From NCBI GenBank assembly GCA_902167985.1, contig CABHNZ010000008.1:186001-250000 (forward strand): DNA of 64,000 bases, in the 5' to 3' direction. Numbering within the stretch: the stretch's first letter is position 1; each line of letters starts with the position of its first letter. The DNA comes from Shinella sp. UYSO24. GTDB lineage: Bacteria > Pseudomonadota > Alphaproteobacteria > Rhizobiales > Rhizobiaceae. Of this stretch, positions 30,194 through 41,040 are shown piece after piece. Below the pieces are notes generated by a model. It searched no databases, had not been told where the DNA came from, and worked only from the letters and a program-made list of their open reading frames with translations. A program made the translations under genes and the position numbers.

Positions 30194-31846
30194 TTACGAT
30201 AGCGGGTTGGCGCGGCACTGGCGGAAGAGATCGAGCTTCGGGTCATAGACCGAGGTCTTGACGTTCATCATGCTCAGGATGCTCGGGAACCAGTTGTCGT
30301 GCGAGTGCTGCTCGGTGGTCGTCTTCTGCAGGCAGCCCATGTCGAGGCCCATCGAGCGCGCGAAATCGTGATCGACCCAGACGAGGAAGGGCACATGCGT
30401 CTGCTCCTTCGGCGCCATGAAATAGGGCGCGCCATGCAGGTAGACGCCGTTTTCGCCGAGCGATTCGCCGTGGTCCGATGCGTAGATCATCGCGCCGGCC
30501 AGCTTGTCGCTGCGTGCCTTGAGGGCGTCGATCACCGTTGCCAGAACATGGTCGGTATAGACGATCGTGTTGTCATAGGCATTCGTCAGCTCGGTATCGG
30601 AGCAATTGGTCGGCTCTGCTTCCTGGCAATCCGGCGTGAAACGCTTGAACTGGTCCGGATAGCGCTTGTGATAGGTCGGGCCATGGCTGCCGATCTGGTG
30701 CAGGACGAGAACGCTGTCCTGCGTCACGCCATCGAGCCAGGCGTCGAGACCTTCCAGCAGAACCTGATCCTGGCACTCACCCTCCGAGCAGAAACGCGGA
30801 TCCTTGGAGTTTTCCAGTTCAAGCGTCTTGATGCGGGTCGCCACGCCCTTGCTGCCGGTATTGTTGTCCCACCACTCGGTCTTGATCCCGGCATGGGTCA
30901 GGACGTCCATCAGGCTTTCCGAGCCGGCCGCCCGCGAATGGCTGTAGCCGGCGCGGGTGAAGGGCGAGAACATGCAAGGGATGGAGACGGCGGTCGACGT
31001 GCCGCAGCTTTCCGTATTCGGGAAATAGATGACGCCGCGCTTGGCAAGCTCGGGATTGGTGTCACGCGCGTAGCCGTTGAGTGAGAAATTGTAGGAGCGG
31101 GCCGTCTCGCCGGCGACGACGATCGTCACCCGCGGCTTCGTCATGCCGCCGATCGCCGGCATCACTTTGGCATCGGTTCCGAGCGGCGCGATCACCATAT
31201 GCGCCTCCTGATCGGCCTGGATGCCGTATTCGATGGCGCTGACGATCGGGCCGATCGGGTTGACCGAAGAGAAGAGGTCGCGGTGCTCGCGATGCGCCAG
31301 CATGATCGCCTTCGTATTGGTGGCAAAGACGGCGATCACGACCGCGAGACAGGCAAAGGCCGTCAGCGTGTTCCAGGCGAGTTTCTTGAAGAATGTCCGG
31401 TGGCGCAGGCGGACGAACAGGATCACCAGCGTCGGCAGGCCGGCGAACAGCGCCAGATGCAGGGCGTAATCGGGGGTCAGAAGATTGCCCGCTTCCCCGC
31501 CCGTCGTCTCTGCGGCGTTGCGGATCATGTCCTTGTCGATAACGACGCTGAACTGATCCATGAACCAGGCGGCGCAGGCGGCGATCCAGATCATCAGGAT
31601 CGCAAAGGGTTTTGCCAGATATTTGACCGAGAAGATGGTGATCAGCGCAAACAGCGCCGCATAGGTGCCGAGATAGAAGGTGCCGACCGTGTAGGAAGAG
31701 GCACCCAGATATCTGCCGAGCTTTTCCCAGAGCGTGTGATTGGTGGCAAAAAGAATATAGGCGGCGATGATGGCGGAAAACGCGACGCTGCCTATCTCGG
31801 GACGGATGCTGCGCGTCTGCGCAGCCTTCTGCATGCTATATGCCAA
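30194..31846 (-). CDS. eptA: Lipid A phosphoethanolamine transferase EptA
   Basis: A 550-residue inner-membrane enzyme that transfers phosphoethanolamine to lipid A, reducing negative surface charge and polymyxin sensitivity. Five N-terminal helices are followed by a periplasmic alkaline-phosphatase-like domain. The nucleophile threonine and metal sites lie in [56 protein letters not shown] and [23 protein letters not shown]. The frame is intact. It is the first gene of eptA-dgkA-regulator-kinase, the same logic as pmrCAB. Confidence 0.93.
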   Translation of the reverse strand: MAYSMQKAAQTRSIRPEIGSVAFSAIIAAYILFATNHTLWEKLGRYLGASSYTVGTFYLGTYAALFALITIFSVKYLAKPFAILMIWIAACAAWFMDQFSVVIDKDMIRNAAETTGGEAGNLLTPDYALHLALFAGLPTLVILFVRLRHRTFFKKLAWNTLTAFACLAVVIAVFATNTKAIMLAHREHRDLFSSVNPIGPIVSAIEYGIQADQEAHMVIAPLGTDAKVMPAIGGMTKPRVTIVVAGETARSYNFSLNGYARDTNPELAKRGVIYFPNTESCGTSTAVSIPCMFSPFTRAGYSHSRAAGSESLMDVLTHAGIKTEWWDNNTGSKGVATRIKTLELENSKDPRFCSEGECQDQVLLEGLDAWLDGVTQDSVLVLHQIGSHGPTYHKRYPDQFKRFTPDCQEAEPTNCSDTELTNAYDNTIVYTDHVLATVIDALKARSDKLAGAMIYASDHGESLGENGVYLHGAPYFMAPKEQTHVPFLVWVDHDFARSMGLDMGCLQKTTTEQHSHDNWFPSILSMMNVKTSVYDPKLDLFRQCRANPLS

Positions 31847-31948
31847 TGGAAACTGCCTTATGACGTCAGAACGACCCGATCACGAACCCGGATTTTCGCC
31901 CCACGAAACACGGATTCGCTCGATCAATATTGTCCATTGCGACAGTTT

Positions 31949-31964
31949 CCTGACGCGAACCTGA
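31949..31964 (-). promoter_or_regulatory. Direct repeat upstream of eptA, candidate OmpR-family regulator site
   Basis: Two CCTGA words (31949-31953 and 31960-31964) repeat with an 11-base period, about 105 bases upstream of the eptA start. OmpR-family regulators bind direct repeats of about this spacing. Weak evidence. Confidence 0.25.
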
Positions 31965-32039
31965 ACGACCTGTCGGCTTCCACCGCTCGACGACAGTCGG
32001 GAAAGGCAGCGACAGGCTGCCTGCGATCAGGCCCGAGGA

Positions 32040-32204
32040 TCAGAAGAGCTGGTTGCGATGTGCCGGAAGCGGCGCCTGCCAATCGGCGAATTGCGGCTGG
32101 GCCACGCGCACCGCGTGAACCGAATTGGCCAGCGGAATGGCGACGATCATCAGCACGATCGCGCCAATGAACAGAAATCCCTGGTAATGCCTTGCATATT
32201 TCAT
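32040..32204 (-). CDS. Small single-helix membrane protein
   Basis: A 54-residue ORF: MKYARHYQGFLF, one hydrophobic helix (IGAIVLMIVAIPLANSVHAV) and a polar tail ending PAHRNQLF. The helix could be a signal anchor. The start ATG at 32204 is supported by the protein boundary rather than a strong ribosome site. I do not recognise a family. It lies between eptA and dctA, transcribed like both. Confidence 0.5.
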   Translation of the reverse strand: MKYARHYQGFLFIGAIVLMIVAIPLANSVHAVRVAQPQFADWQAPLPAHRNQLF

Positions 32205-32432
32205 CTGCAGACCTCGCATCGCAAGGAGACCTTGCAACTCTAACCTTACATGAGGCTGAACACAGAACTACCTGTGGCAACTACGCAGTCGGGGTGGGCG
32301 ATCCGGGCCGCAGAAATCACCCGCAGAATGCAGAAAGGGCCCGCTTGCGCGAGCTCTTCCGGGGAGGATCGCAGAACTGCGACATTTTTAGCCGGGCGAT
32401 CCGAAGGAGGATCGCGGCGGCGATCGGGCACC

Positions 32433-33756
32433 TTACTCGGCCGGCTGGTAGTTTGCCGGCGTGGCTGCGACCGGCTCGCCAGACATGGCGCGGGCAAGCT
32501 GAGCCGTGTCCAGCTCGTTTTCCCAGCGGGCAACGACGATGGTTGCAACCGCATTGCCGACGAGGTTGGTGAGCGCACGGCATTCCGACATGAAGCGGTC
32601 GATGCCGAGGATCAGCGCCATGCCGGCAACCGGAACGGACGGAACGACCGACAGCGTTGCGGCAAGCGTGATGAAGCCTGCACCGGTGATGCCGGCAGCG
32701 CCCTTGGACGACAACATGGCCACGAGAAGCAGCAGGATCTGGTCGCCGATCGACAGGTTGATACCGGTCGCCTGGGCGATGAACAGCGCTGCCAGCGTCA
32801 TGTAGATGTTCGTGCCGTCAAGGTTGAACGAGTAGCCGGTCGGAATGACGAGACCGACGACCGAGCGCTTGCAGCCGGCATTTTCCATCTTCTGCATCAG
32901 GCCCGGAAGCGCTGCTTCAGACGAAGACGTGCCGAGAACGAGCAGCAGTTCTTCCTTGATGTAGCGGATCAGCGCCAGGATCGAGAAGCCGTTATACTTG
33001 GCAACCGCACCGAGGATGACCAGCACGAAGACCAGTGCCGTGATGTAGAAGGTGAGGATGAGGAAGGCGAGGTTGGCGACCGAACCGATGCCATACTTGC
33101 CGATGGTGAAGGCCATGGCGCCGAAGGCACCGATCGGTGCTGCCTTCATCAGGATCGCGACGAGGCGAAAGACCGGAGCGGTGAGCGCGGTGAGGAAATC
33201 CGTCACCGGCTTGCCGCGTTCGCCGACCATGCCGAGCGCGATACCGAACAGGACCGAGAAGAACAGGACCTGGAGAATATCGCCCTGCGCAAAGGCGCCG
33301 ACGATCGTGTCCGGGATGATGTTCATCAGGAAGCCGGTGATCGTCGCATCATGCGCCTTGGTGGCGTAGGCTGCGACCGACTTGCCATCCAGCGTCGCCG
33401 GATCGATGTTCATGCCGCGCCCGGCTGCAGGATATTGCCGACGACCATGCCGACGATCAGCGCCAGCGTCGAGAAGCAGAGGAAGTAGATCATCGCCTTG
33501 CCGGCGACGCGGCCAACCTTCTTCAGGTCGGACATGCCGGCAATGCCGGTAGCGACCGTCAGGAAGATCACCGGTGCGATGATCATCTTGACGAGCTTGA
33601 TGAAGGCATCGCCGAGCGGCTTCAGCGAGGCGCCGAAGTCAGGCCAGAAATGGCCGATCAGCATGCCGGCGATGATCGCGGCAAGGACCTGCACATAGAG
33701 ATGCCGATAAAGGGTACACTGCCGCGCGGTTCTGCGCTCGCAGACGGAATATTCAT
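32433..33756 (-). CDS. dctA: C4-dicarboxylate transporter DctA (two frame breaks)
   Basis: DctA is the DAACS-family symporter for succinate, fumarate and malate. The body reads [45 protein letters not shown] (substrate loop), [22 protein letters not shown] and [19 protein letters not shown]. Two one-base deletions are visible. Near 33707, TTT for TTTT breaks [14 protein letters not shown]. Near 33416, a missing G breaks [16 protein letters not shown]. The ATG at 33756 follows GGAGGAT and gives [16 protein letters not shown]. Full length about 441 residues. A sigma-54 promoter and DctD-type sites lie upstream. Confidence 0.93.
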
Positions 33757-33826
33757 GACTATCCTCCATAACGCCCCAACCAGTTGCCTGGCTCTCCCGG
33801 AGCAAGTTGCGGTAATGCCCATGCTC

Positions 33827-33843
33827 TGCAAACAGCGTGCCAA
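33827..33843 (-). promoter_or_regulatory. Sigma-54 (RpoN) promoter of dctA
   Basis: On the minus strand TTGGCACGCTGTTTGCA gives the -24 GG and -12 GC elements with the correct spacing and matches the full consensus TGGCAC-N5-TTGCA. It lies about 70 bases upstream of the dctA start. DctA transcription in rhizobia is known to depend on RpoN and DctD. Confidence 0.9.
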
Positions 33844-33915
33844 ACTGCATTCGACCGCTAAAAAGGCATAAATTCGCCCATTTTCAATCGATTCAATAGC
33901 AGGACCTGCTGGATC

Positions 33916-33963
33916 GTGCGGTTTTCCGCACAGGCAGATTGCGCCACGTGCGGAAAAGTGCTC
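33916..33963. promoter_or_regulatory. Tandem DctD-type upstream activation sites
   Basis: A perfect palindrome GTGCGG-TTTT-CCGCAC lies at 33916-33931; a second site, GTGCGG-AAAA-GTGCTC, with one good half, lies at 33948-33963. Centres are 32 bases apart, three helical turns, and 80-120 bases from the sigma-54 promoter, matching the strong and weak DctD sites of rhizobial dctA promoters. Confidence 0.75.
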
Positions 33964-33972
33964 AATGAGGCC

Positions 33973-35932
33973 ATGGCTGATAGTGCGTCACCGATAGCCG
34001 AAAATCCTCATCCCGAGGCCCCTATAACTGGCGGCTCCGCTGGCCCCGGCGGGTCTGCGGGTGATGCCCGCGCGCTACAGCGCAGCTGGGCGATCTTTGC
34101 AGCGGTCTCGGTGCTCATCTTTGCCGTCGTGCTCTACGCGGTCAGCGTCTATGGCCGCGCAACCGCTCTCTCCACGCTGGAGGCCGAGGGCCGCACCGCC
34201 GCCAATCTCAAGATCGCGCTTCTGCATGCCGTTCTGGAGCGACCGCGTGCCCTCCCCTTCCTTCTGTCACAGGATCGCGACGTACAGGATGCGCTGAAGG
34301 ACGACACGGAGGAAAACCGCCACGCGCTGGATCGCAAGCTCGAAGGCATCATTGCCGGCACCAATGCCGCCGTCATCTATGTCGTCGGGCGCGACGGCGT
34401 GGCGATATCCGCCAGCAACTGGCGCGAGGCGACGAGCTTCGTCGGCAACGACTATTCCTTCCGCGAATATTTTTCCCGCGGCATGCGCGAGGGCAAGGCG
34501 GAGCATTTTGCACTCGGCAGCGTCAGCAACAGGCCGGGCCTCTATATTTCCCACCGCGTCGGGCCGGCCGATCACCCGATCGGCGTCGTCGTCGTCAAGA
34601 TGGAATTCGACCAGCTGGAAGGCGACTGGAGCGAGACCCGCCGCCCCTCCTATGTGACCGACGATCACGGCGTCGTGCTGATCACCAGCATCCCTTCATG
34701 GCGCTTCTTCACCACGACGCGGCTTTCGACCGAAAGCCTTGCCGCCATCCGCCAGAGCCTGCAATTCGGCGGTGCGCCGCTGACCCGGCTGCCGATGCTG
34801 GAGGCGGAAAATCTCGGCGACGACGCCTCGATCGTGCGCGTCTCGCTGCCGGGTACCGAGCCTGCCGATTACCTGCGCATCACCAAGCCGGTCGCCACGA
34901 CGAGCTGGAATTTCTCCTATCTGCAGCCGATCGAAGTGCCGCTATCGGCTGCCGTGCGCGAAGCGCAGCTCGGCGCATCGCTGCTGCTTGCCGCAGCCAT
35001 TGCGGTTGCGGCCATGTGGCTCTGGCGTCGGCAGGTGGCGCAGCTCACCATCGCCCGCGAGCAATGGGCGCGCGAGGAACTGGAACGACGCGTTGTGGAG
35101 CGCACCCGCGACCTGTCGCTGGCAAGAGACCGGCTGCAATCGGAAATCGCCGATCACAGAGCCACGGAAACCCGGTTGCAGATCGTACAGCATGATCTCG
35201 TTCAGGCAAACCGGCTGGCGATCCTCGGTCAGGTGGCAGCCGGCGTTGCCCATGAGATCAACCAGCCGGTCGCGACGATCCGCGCCTATGCGGATAATTC
35301 AAAGGTGTTTCTGGAGCGCCAGCAGCCGCATAAGATCGCCGAGAACCTGACGCTGATCGCGGGCCTCACCGAGCGCATCGGCGCCATCACCGAGGATCTG
35401 AAGGCGCTTGCACGGCGCGGCCGCACGGGTGCCGAGCCGGTCGATCTGGCGCAGGCGATCGAAGGCGCGCGCGTGCTTCTGAAAAGCCGCTTTACCGGGC
35501 GGATCGAGCATCTGATCGTCACGCCGCTGCCACCCGGCAGCGCACTTGCCGCAGCCGATGTGAAGGAGATCCCGGTTGGCCCTCCCGCCGGCATTTACGT
35601 CAATGCCAACCGGCTGCGGCTGGAACAGGTGTTCATCAACCTCTTCCAGAACGCGCTTGAAGCCGTCGGTGACGATCCGGCAGGGCGGGTGATGGTGAGC
35701 GTCGTCCTGGACGGCGACAGGGTGTCGATCACCGTTGCCGACAACGGACCGGGCATTCCGCCCGATATTCTCGGCGCGATGTTCACGCCGTTCAATTCGT
35801 CGAAGGAAAAAGGGCTCGGCCTCGGGCTCGTCATTTCCAAGGATATCGTCACGGATTATGGCGGCCGGATCGATGTCCAGAGCGATACCAATGGCACACG
35901 TTTACCGTGCATCTTGCAAGGGCTGACGCATG
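33973..35932 (+). CDS. dctB: C4-dicarboxylate sensor kinase DctB (one frame break at the 3' end)
   Basis: The membrane kinase that senses external dicarboxylates and phosphorylates DctD. After a cytoplasmic start, helix one ([23 protein letters not shown]) leads to a double-CACHE periplasmic sensor with [26 protein letters not shown]. Helix two ([17 protein letters not shown]) precedes a coiled coil, the H-box [23 protein letters not shown] and the ATPase with [14 protein letters not shown] and [13 protein letters not shown]. One base is missing near 35900; restoring it gives [10 protein letters not shown] and a TGA at 35930-35932 overlapping the dctD start. ATG 33973 is chosen over upstream starts that run through the DctD sites. 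Confidence 0.92.
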
Positions 35933-37285
35933 AGCGACCTTACCCCGATCCTTCTCGTCGATGACGACCGCGATCTCCTGAAGGCAACGGCCCAGACGCT
36001 GGAACTGGCCGGATTCGAACCGAAACTCTGCCGCCACGGCGCAGAAGCGCTCGACGGCCTAACCGATGCCTTCGAAGGCATCGTCATATCGGATGTGCGC
36101 ATGCCCGGCATGGACGGGCTCGAACTCTTCGACCGTATCCGAAGGCTCGATGCGGAACTGCCGGTCATCCTGATGACCGGGCATGGCGATATTCCGATGG
36201 CAGTGCAGGCGATCCAGAACGGCGCCTATGACTTCATCGCCAAACCCTTTGCCACCGAGCGGATGATCCAGTGCGTGCGACGCGCCGCCGAAAAACGCCG
36301 GCTCGTCATCGAGAACCGGCGGCTGAAGGATGCCGCCAGACAGGCGGAACACGGCCTGCCGCTGATCGGCCGCACACCCGCCATGGAACGGCTGCGCGAC
36401 ATGCTGCGGCAGATCGCCGATACGGATGTCGACGTTCTCGTGACCGGCGAGACCGGCACCGGCAAGGAAGTCGTCGCCTCGCTGCTGCATGACTGGGGAC
36501 GGCGCTCGAAGGGGCATTTCGTAGCGCTCAATTGCGGTGCGCTGCCCGAGCAGATCCTCGAAAGCGAGCTTTTCGGCCACGAGCCGGGCGCCTTTACCGG
36601 GGCGCAGAAAAAGCGTGTCGGGCGGATCGAGCATGCAAGCGGCGGCACGCTGTTTTTGGACGAGATCGAGAGCATGCCGCTTTCGACCCAGGTCCAGATG
36701 CTACGCGTTCTCGAAATGCGCGAGGTCATGCCGCTCGGCACCAACGAGATCCGTCCGATCGACCTGCGCGTCGTTGCTGCCGCCAAGGTGGATCTCGGCG
36801 CGCCATCGCAGCGCGCGACCTTTCGCGAGGATCTCTATTACCGGCTGAATGTCGTGACGCTGTCTATCCCGCCGCTGCGCGAACGGCGCGACGATGTGGG
36901 CCTGCTGTTCAACCATTTTGCCGAACGCGCCGCACGCCGCTTCAACCGCGAGGCGCCGGCGCTGACCGCCCCGATCGAGCGGCATCTGCGCGATCACGAC
37001 TGGCCGGGCAATGTGCGCGAACTGGCGCATTTTGCCGAACGCGTCGTGCTCGGCGTCTGGCACGCGCCGATCTCGGAAGCTGAAGTGCATCACATGCCGC
37101 TCGGCGACGGCAGCCTGCCGGACCGGCTGGAACGGTTCGAGGCCGAAATCATCCGCGAGACGCTCAAATCCTGCGGCGGCGACGTGCAGCAGACGATCGC
37201 CGCACTCGGCATCCCGCGAAAGACCTTCTACGACAAGCTCCAGCGCCACGGCATCGTCCGCAGCGAATTTGCCGCCCGCGACTGA
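35930..37285 (+). CDS. dctD: C4-dicarboxylate response regulator DctD (NtrC family)
   Basis: A 451-residue sigma-54 activator, intact. The receiver starts [21 protein letters not shown], with the phospho-acceptor in [12 protein letters not shown]. The AAA+ domain carries Walker [14 protein letters not shown], the sigma-54 contact loop [12 protein letters not shown] and Walker [14 protein letters not shown]. The C-terminal Fis-type helix-turn-helix is [26 protein letters not shown]. It overlaps dctB (ATGA) and is expected to act at the sites at 33916-33963 to activate dctA. Confidence 0.95.
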   Translation: MSDLTPILLVDDDRDLLKATAQTLELAGFEPKLCRHGAEALDGLTDAFEGIVISDVRMPGMDGLELFDRIRRLDAELPVILMTGHGDIPMAVQAIQNGAYDFIAKPFATERMIQCVRRAAEKRRLVIENRRLKDAARQAEHGLPLIGRTPAMERLRDMLRQIADTDVDVLVTGETGTGKEVVASLLHDWGRRSKGHFVALNCGALPEQILESELFGHEPGAFTGAQKKRVGRIEHASGGTLFLDEIESMPLSTQVQMLRVLEMREVMPLGTNEIRPIDLRVVAAAKVDLGAPSQRATFREDLYYRLNVVTLSIPPLRERRDDVGLLFNHFAERAARRFNREAPALTAPIERHLRDHDWPGNVRELAHFAERVVLGVWHAPISEAEVHHMPLGDGSLPDRLERFEAEIIRETLKSCGGDVQQTIAALGIPRKTFYDKLQRHGIVRSEFAARD

Positions 37286-37460
37286 GGTTTTGGCGGTGCC
37301 GGCAGATATAGCCGCCACCTTGCTTTTCTGCAGCAACCAGATGCCTTGCCGAGTGCTCTGGCGAGCCTGACCAGAAAACTTGCCACCGTCTTAACAGGAG
37401 GGCTGGAAATCAGGTTGTGCGGATAACCGCATTGCAACATTTTGCCTGTAGCGTCCGGCC

Positions 37461-39155
37461 ATGTTCTGGGACCGTTTCCGAAAAGCCGCCATATCGATCG
37501 CGTTGAGCGTCATGGCTCTGGAGTTCCTGCAGGTGACATCCGCAAGTGCGGAACAGTCCACGGCCATTCACAGCACTTGCTGGAAATCCGCCGGCCTGTC
37601 GGATGATCTCGCCACCATCGCGCGCTCCACCGAGGGGTGGACCTGTGGAGACGGCGGCTATTCGATCGAGGGCGAGCGGGTTCTCCTGCGCTTCGATCTC
37701 GGCGCCGATCCCCTCCCCCAGCAATATCTCTTCTCCCGGCGCAGCGCGCTTGAGGCCGTGCATCTTCTGGCGATCGACCAGAATGGCGCCATGCGGCAGA
37801 CCTCGCTGCCCGCCGAGGCACTGAAAAGCTCCGTGCGTGGCGGCTATTTCATGGCGCCGCTGCCCGATATCACCAGCCAGACACGGCAGATCGTCGTCGC
37901 CTTCGATCTGCCGAGCCATCGGATGACGCTCGAAAGGGCCTATCTCGCGCCGGCCGATCAGTCACCGGACCCTGATTTTCTGCGCGAACTTCTGCTTCTG
38001 GCCCTTCTTGCCGGCATGCTCTCCATGCCGCTCATCTTCAACGCCGCCTTCTATCGCATCCTGCGCGAGCCGTTCATGCTGTGGCATTCGGCGCTCACCG
38101 TCTCGCTGCTGGCGACAATCGTGGTGACGTCCGGCCTCGCGGTGGTTCTCTTCGATCCGGCGGCGATGACGCTGAGCTGGATGACGACGGTGATCTTCGG
38201 GCTGACGGTCGCTTCCGGGGCAATGTTCACCCGCACATTCATCGAGCCCGGCCGGATGCATCCGTGGCTGCGGCAGGCGCTGCTTTTCTGCGCGCTCTGG
38301 TCGGTCGGCCTCAGCCTGTTGCACGCCCTGTTTCCCTTCGTCGCAAGGCCGGTGCAGTCGACACTCTATACGGCGGCCTTCGCGCCGGTCATCGTGATCT
38401 TCATCCTCGCGGTGACGGACGCCCTGCGCCGCGGCAGCCGCACGGCAAAATTCCAGGCGATCGGCTATGTGCCCGTCATCCTCTCCGGCATCGTTCGCCT
38501 CGTCACCGGCGTTGCGTCCAGTTTCGAGAGCAATGATGCGATGGTGATTTTCTATGCCGGCTGCGTGTTCGAGGTTCTCTTCACCACGCTTGGCGTCGCC
38601 GATCGCTTCATGACGCTGCGGCACCAGAGGGATCAGGCGCGTATCGAGGCGGATGTACAGCGCCGCCTCTCCGAACACGACGCCCTGACCGGCCTTTTCA
38701 ACCGCCGGGCCATCGAGCAGAATTTCGGGCATTACCGCGCCGAGGGCTACCGGGCGCTGGCCGTGCTCGATCTCGATCACTTCAAGGCGATCAACGACGT
38801 GCATGGCCATGGCGTCGGCGATGCGGTGCTGCGGGCGGTGGCCGATGCTCTGCGGGTTGATCCGCAGGTCCAGGCCTTCCGTCTCGGCGGCGAGGAATTC
38901 GTGCTTCTCGTGCGTGGCGAAGATGCGCAATTGCGCGCGGAGCGCCTGCGCCAGACCATACCGGCGGCCGTCGCCGTCGCCTTGCCGAACCTCGGGCGTC
39001 CCGTCACCGCCAGCATGGGCATGACGCATGTGCCGGCTACCGCCGAGATTGGCTTTGCAGCCCTCTACGAGCAAGCCGACCGGCTGCTCTATGACGCCAA
39101 GCACGCCGGCCGCAACCGGACGAAAGTGGCACTCGCGCAGGCCAGAGAGGGATGA
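37461..39155 (+). CDS. Membrane diguanylate cyclase with 7TM-type sensor
   Basis: A 564-residue protein. A signal-like N-terminus is followed by a periplasmic 7TMR-DISM extracellular-like domain (CWKSAGLSDDLATIARSTEGWTC and later). About seven helices (LLLLALLAGMLSMPLIF through VIFYAGCVFEVLFTTLG), a short coiled coil and a GGDEF domain come next. The domain has EHDALTGLFNRRAIEQ, VLDLDHFKAINDVHGHGVGD and the active motif LGGEEFVLL. The product-inhibition RxxD five residues before the motif is absent (the four residues are DPQV), so feedback inhibition is not expected. It should make c-di-GMP in response to an external ligand or membrane cue. Confidence 0.9.
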   Translation: MFWDRFRKAAISIALSVMALEFLQVTSASAEQSTAIHSTCWKSAGLSDDLATIARSTEGWTCGDGGYSIEGERVLLRFDLGADPLPQQYLFSRRSALEAVHLLAIDQNGAMRQTSLPAEALKSSVRGGYFMAPLPDITSQTRQIVVAFDLPSHRMTLERAYLAPADQSPDPDFLRELLLLALLAGMLSMPLIFNAAFYRILREPFMLWHSALTVSLLATIVVTSGLAVVLFDPAAMTLSWMTTVIFGLTVASGAMFTRTFIEPGRMHPWLRQALLFCALWSVGLSLLHALFPFVARPVQSTLYTAAFAPVIVIFILAVTDALRRGSRTAKFQAIGYVPVILSGIVRLVTGVASSFESNDAMVIFYAGCVFEVLFTTLGVADRFMTLRHQRDQARIEADVQRRLSEHDALTGLFNRRAIEQNFGHYRAEGYRALAVLDLDHFKAINDVHGHGVGDAVLRAVADALRVDPQVQAFRLGGEEFVLLVRGEDAQLRAERLRQTIPAAVAVALPNLGRPVTASMGMTHVPATAEIGFAALYEQADRLLYDAKHAGRNRTKVALAQAREG

Positions 39156-39222
39156 CCGCGGAAGCGGTGATCGCAGGAAGCACCCGCCTTTCGGCCGGGC
39201 GCCTCCGGTTACGGATCAGGCC

Positions 39223-41004
39223 TCAGCGGCCAACGGCATAGGCCTGCATCAGGCGCGGCGTCGCTGCGGCGCGCAGCAGGCCATCGGCCTCGCGCTTGGC
39301 AGCGGTCAGGCGGCCAACGCTCCAGCTGTCGGCGACCGTGACATGGTGGCCGCGGCGGCGCAGCTCGGCCAGCGTCGCCTCGCCGATGCTGCTTTCCACC
39401 GTGATATGGCCCGGCTGGCTGGTGCGTGGATAAAACGAACCCGGAAAATGCGTCGTATGGAAGAGCGGCATGTCGATCGTCGCCTGCAGGTTCTTGCCGT
39501 GGTGTACGTAGCGCAGGAAGAAGGGCAGCTGCCACTGGTCCTGCTGGTCGCCGCCGGGCGTGCCGAAGACCATGGCCGGACGGCCCTGATGCAGCGCCAG
39601 CGACGGGGTGAGCGTGGTGCGCGGACGCCGCCCCGGCTCAAGCGAGGTCGGCAGGCCTTCCTTCAGCCAGAACATCTGGGCGCGGGAATTGAGCGGGAAG
39701 CCGAGGCCCGGCACCACCGGCGAGGACTGCAGCCAGCCGCCGGATGGCGTGGTCGAGACCATATTGCCCCAGCGGTCGATGACATCGATATGGACCGTAT
39801 CGCCCTTCTTTTCCGAAAGATGCGCCATGGTCGGCTCGTAGACGGCACCCTTGCCGCTGAACTCGCCAAGCATCTGCATGGTCAGCTCATACTGCCCATC
39901 GAAGCCCGGCACCTTGCCCGGAACCAGTGACTGCGAGGCGGTCTCGCCGATCAGCTTGCGGCGCTGGGCATTATAGCCTTCCGACAGCAGATATTCGACC
40001 GGCACCTGGGCAAATTCCGGATCGCCGTAATAGACTTCACGGTCGGCAAAGGCGAGCTTCATCGCTTCGACCACGGCATGGACGAAATCCGGGCCGGACG
40101 GATCCATGGCCGACAGATCCATGCCCTTCAGAAGCGCCAGCGACTGGAGGAGCACCGGCCCCTGCCCCCAGCTCGGGGTCTTGGCGACGGTCCAGTCCAG
40201 ATAGTCATAGGTCTGCGGCGCTTCGATCGTCGCCTTCCAGCCGGCCATGTCCTGCGCCGTCAACACGCCCTTGTGCCTGATGCCGCTTGCATCCATCACC
40301 TCGGCGGTCTTCAGATAGTCCTCGATCGCCTCAGCGACAAAGCCGCGATAGAAGGCATCGCGCGCCGCCTCGATCTGGGCGTCGCGACCGGTCTTGGCTT
40401 CAGCCTCGGCGATGATGCGCTTCCAGGTTTCGGCCAGAACCGGGTTCTGAAGTTGGAATGCGGTTCGGGCGCTGCCCGCCCGGCAGCCATGTCGCATGGG
40501 AGGTCGGCCATTCCTTTTCGAAGAAGGAGGCGAGCCCCTTGATCGTCGCAGACACACGCGGCAGTACCGGATGGCCGCTTTCGGCATAATAGATCGCCGG
40601 TTCGAGAACCTCGCGGACGCTCATCGTGCCGTATTCGGCAAGCATCAGCATCCAGCCGTCGAAGGCGCCGGGAATGACGGTCGCGAGCAGGCCGTCACCG
40701 GGAATGAGCTTCAGCCTTCCGACGTGTAATGGTCGATCGTGGCGCCGGCCGGGGCCGGTCCCTGGGCGCAGATGACCTCGACCTTGTCCTTCTTCTTCGA
40801 ATAGATGACCGCCGGCATATCGCCGCCCGGGCCGCAGAGATGCGGCTCGACGATCTGCAGGACAAAGCCCGTGGCAACCGCCGCATCGAAGGCATTGCCG
40901 CCCTTTTCGAGAATGGCCATGCCGACCTGCGAGGCAATCCAGTGGGTTGAGGTGACGACGCCGAATGTGCCGAGAATTTCCGGACGGGTGGTAAAGTCGC
41001 TCAT
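39223..41004 (-). CDS. ggt: Gamma-glutamyltransferase / glutathione hydrolase (two frame breaks)
   Basis: A Ntn-hydrolase of about 590 residues that cleaves itself into two subunits and hydrolyses gamma-glutamyl bonds. N-terminal features: GVVTSTHWIASQVGMAILEKGGNAFDAAVATGF and EPHLCGPGGDMPAVIYSKK. The autoprocessing threonine is in KKGDTVHIDVIDRWGNMVSTTPSGGW, and LNSRAQMFW and FGTPGGDQQDQWQLPFFLRYVHHG are typical of the small subunit. Breaks lie near 40715 (after HYTSEG) and 40480 (after ATWLPGG). There is no obvious signal peptide, unlike the periplasmic E. coli enzyme. Being the last gene of an ABC importer operon, it probably degrades the imported gamma-glutamyl peptide. Confidence 0.9.
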
Positions 41005-41040
41005 GTCAAAATGTCCTTGTTCGGAATGTTTCGGGCGGGA

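Noticed and set aside
37291-37317. Terminator after dctD
   Set aside because: TGGCGG/CCGCCA forms only six pairs with a 15-base loop and no T tract follows directly.
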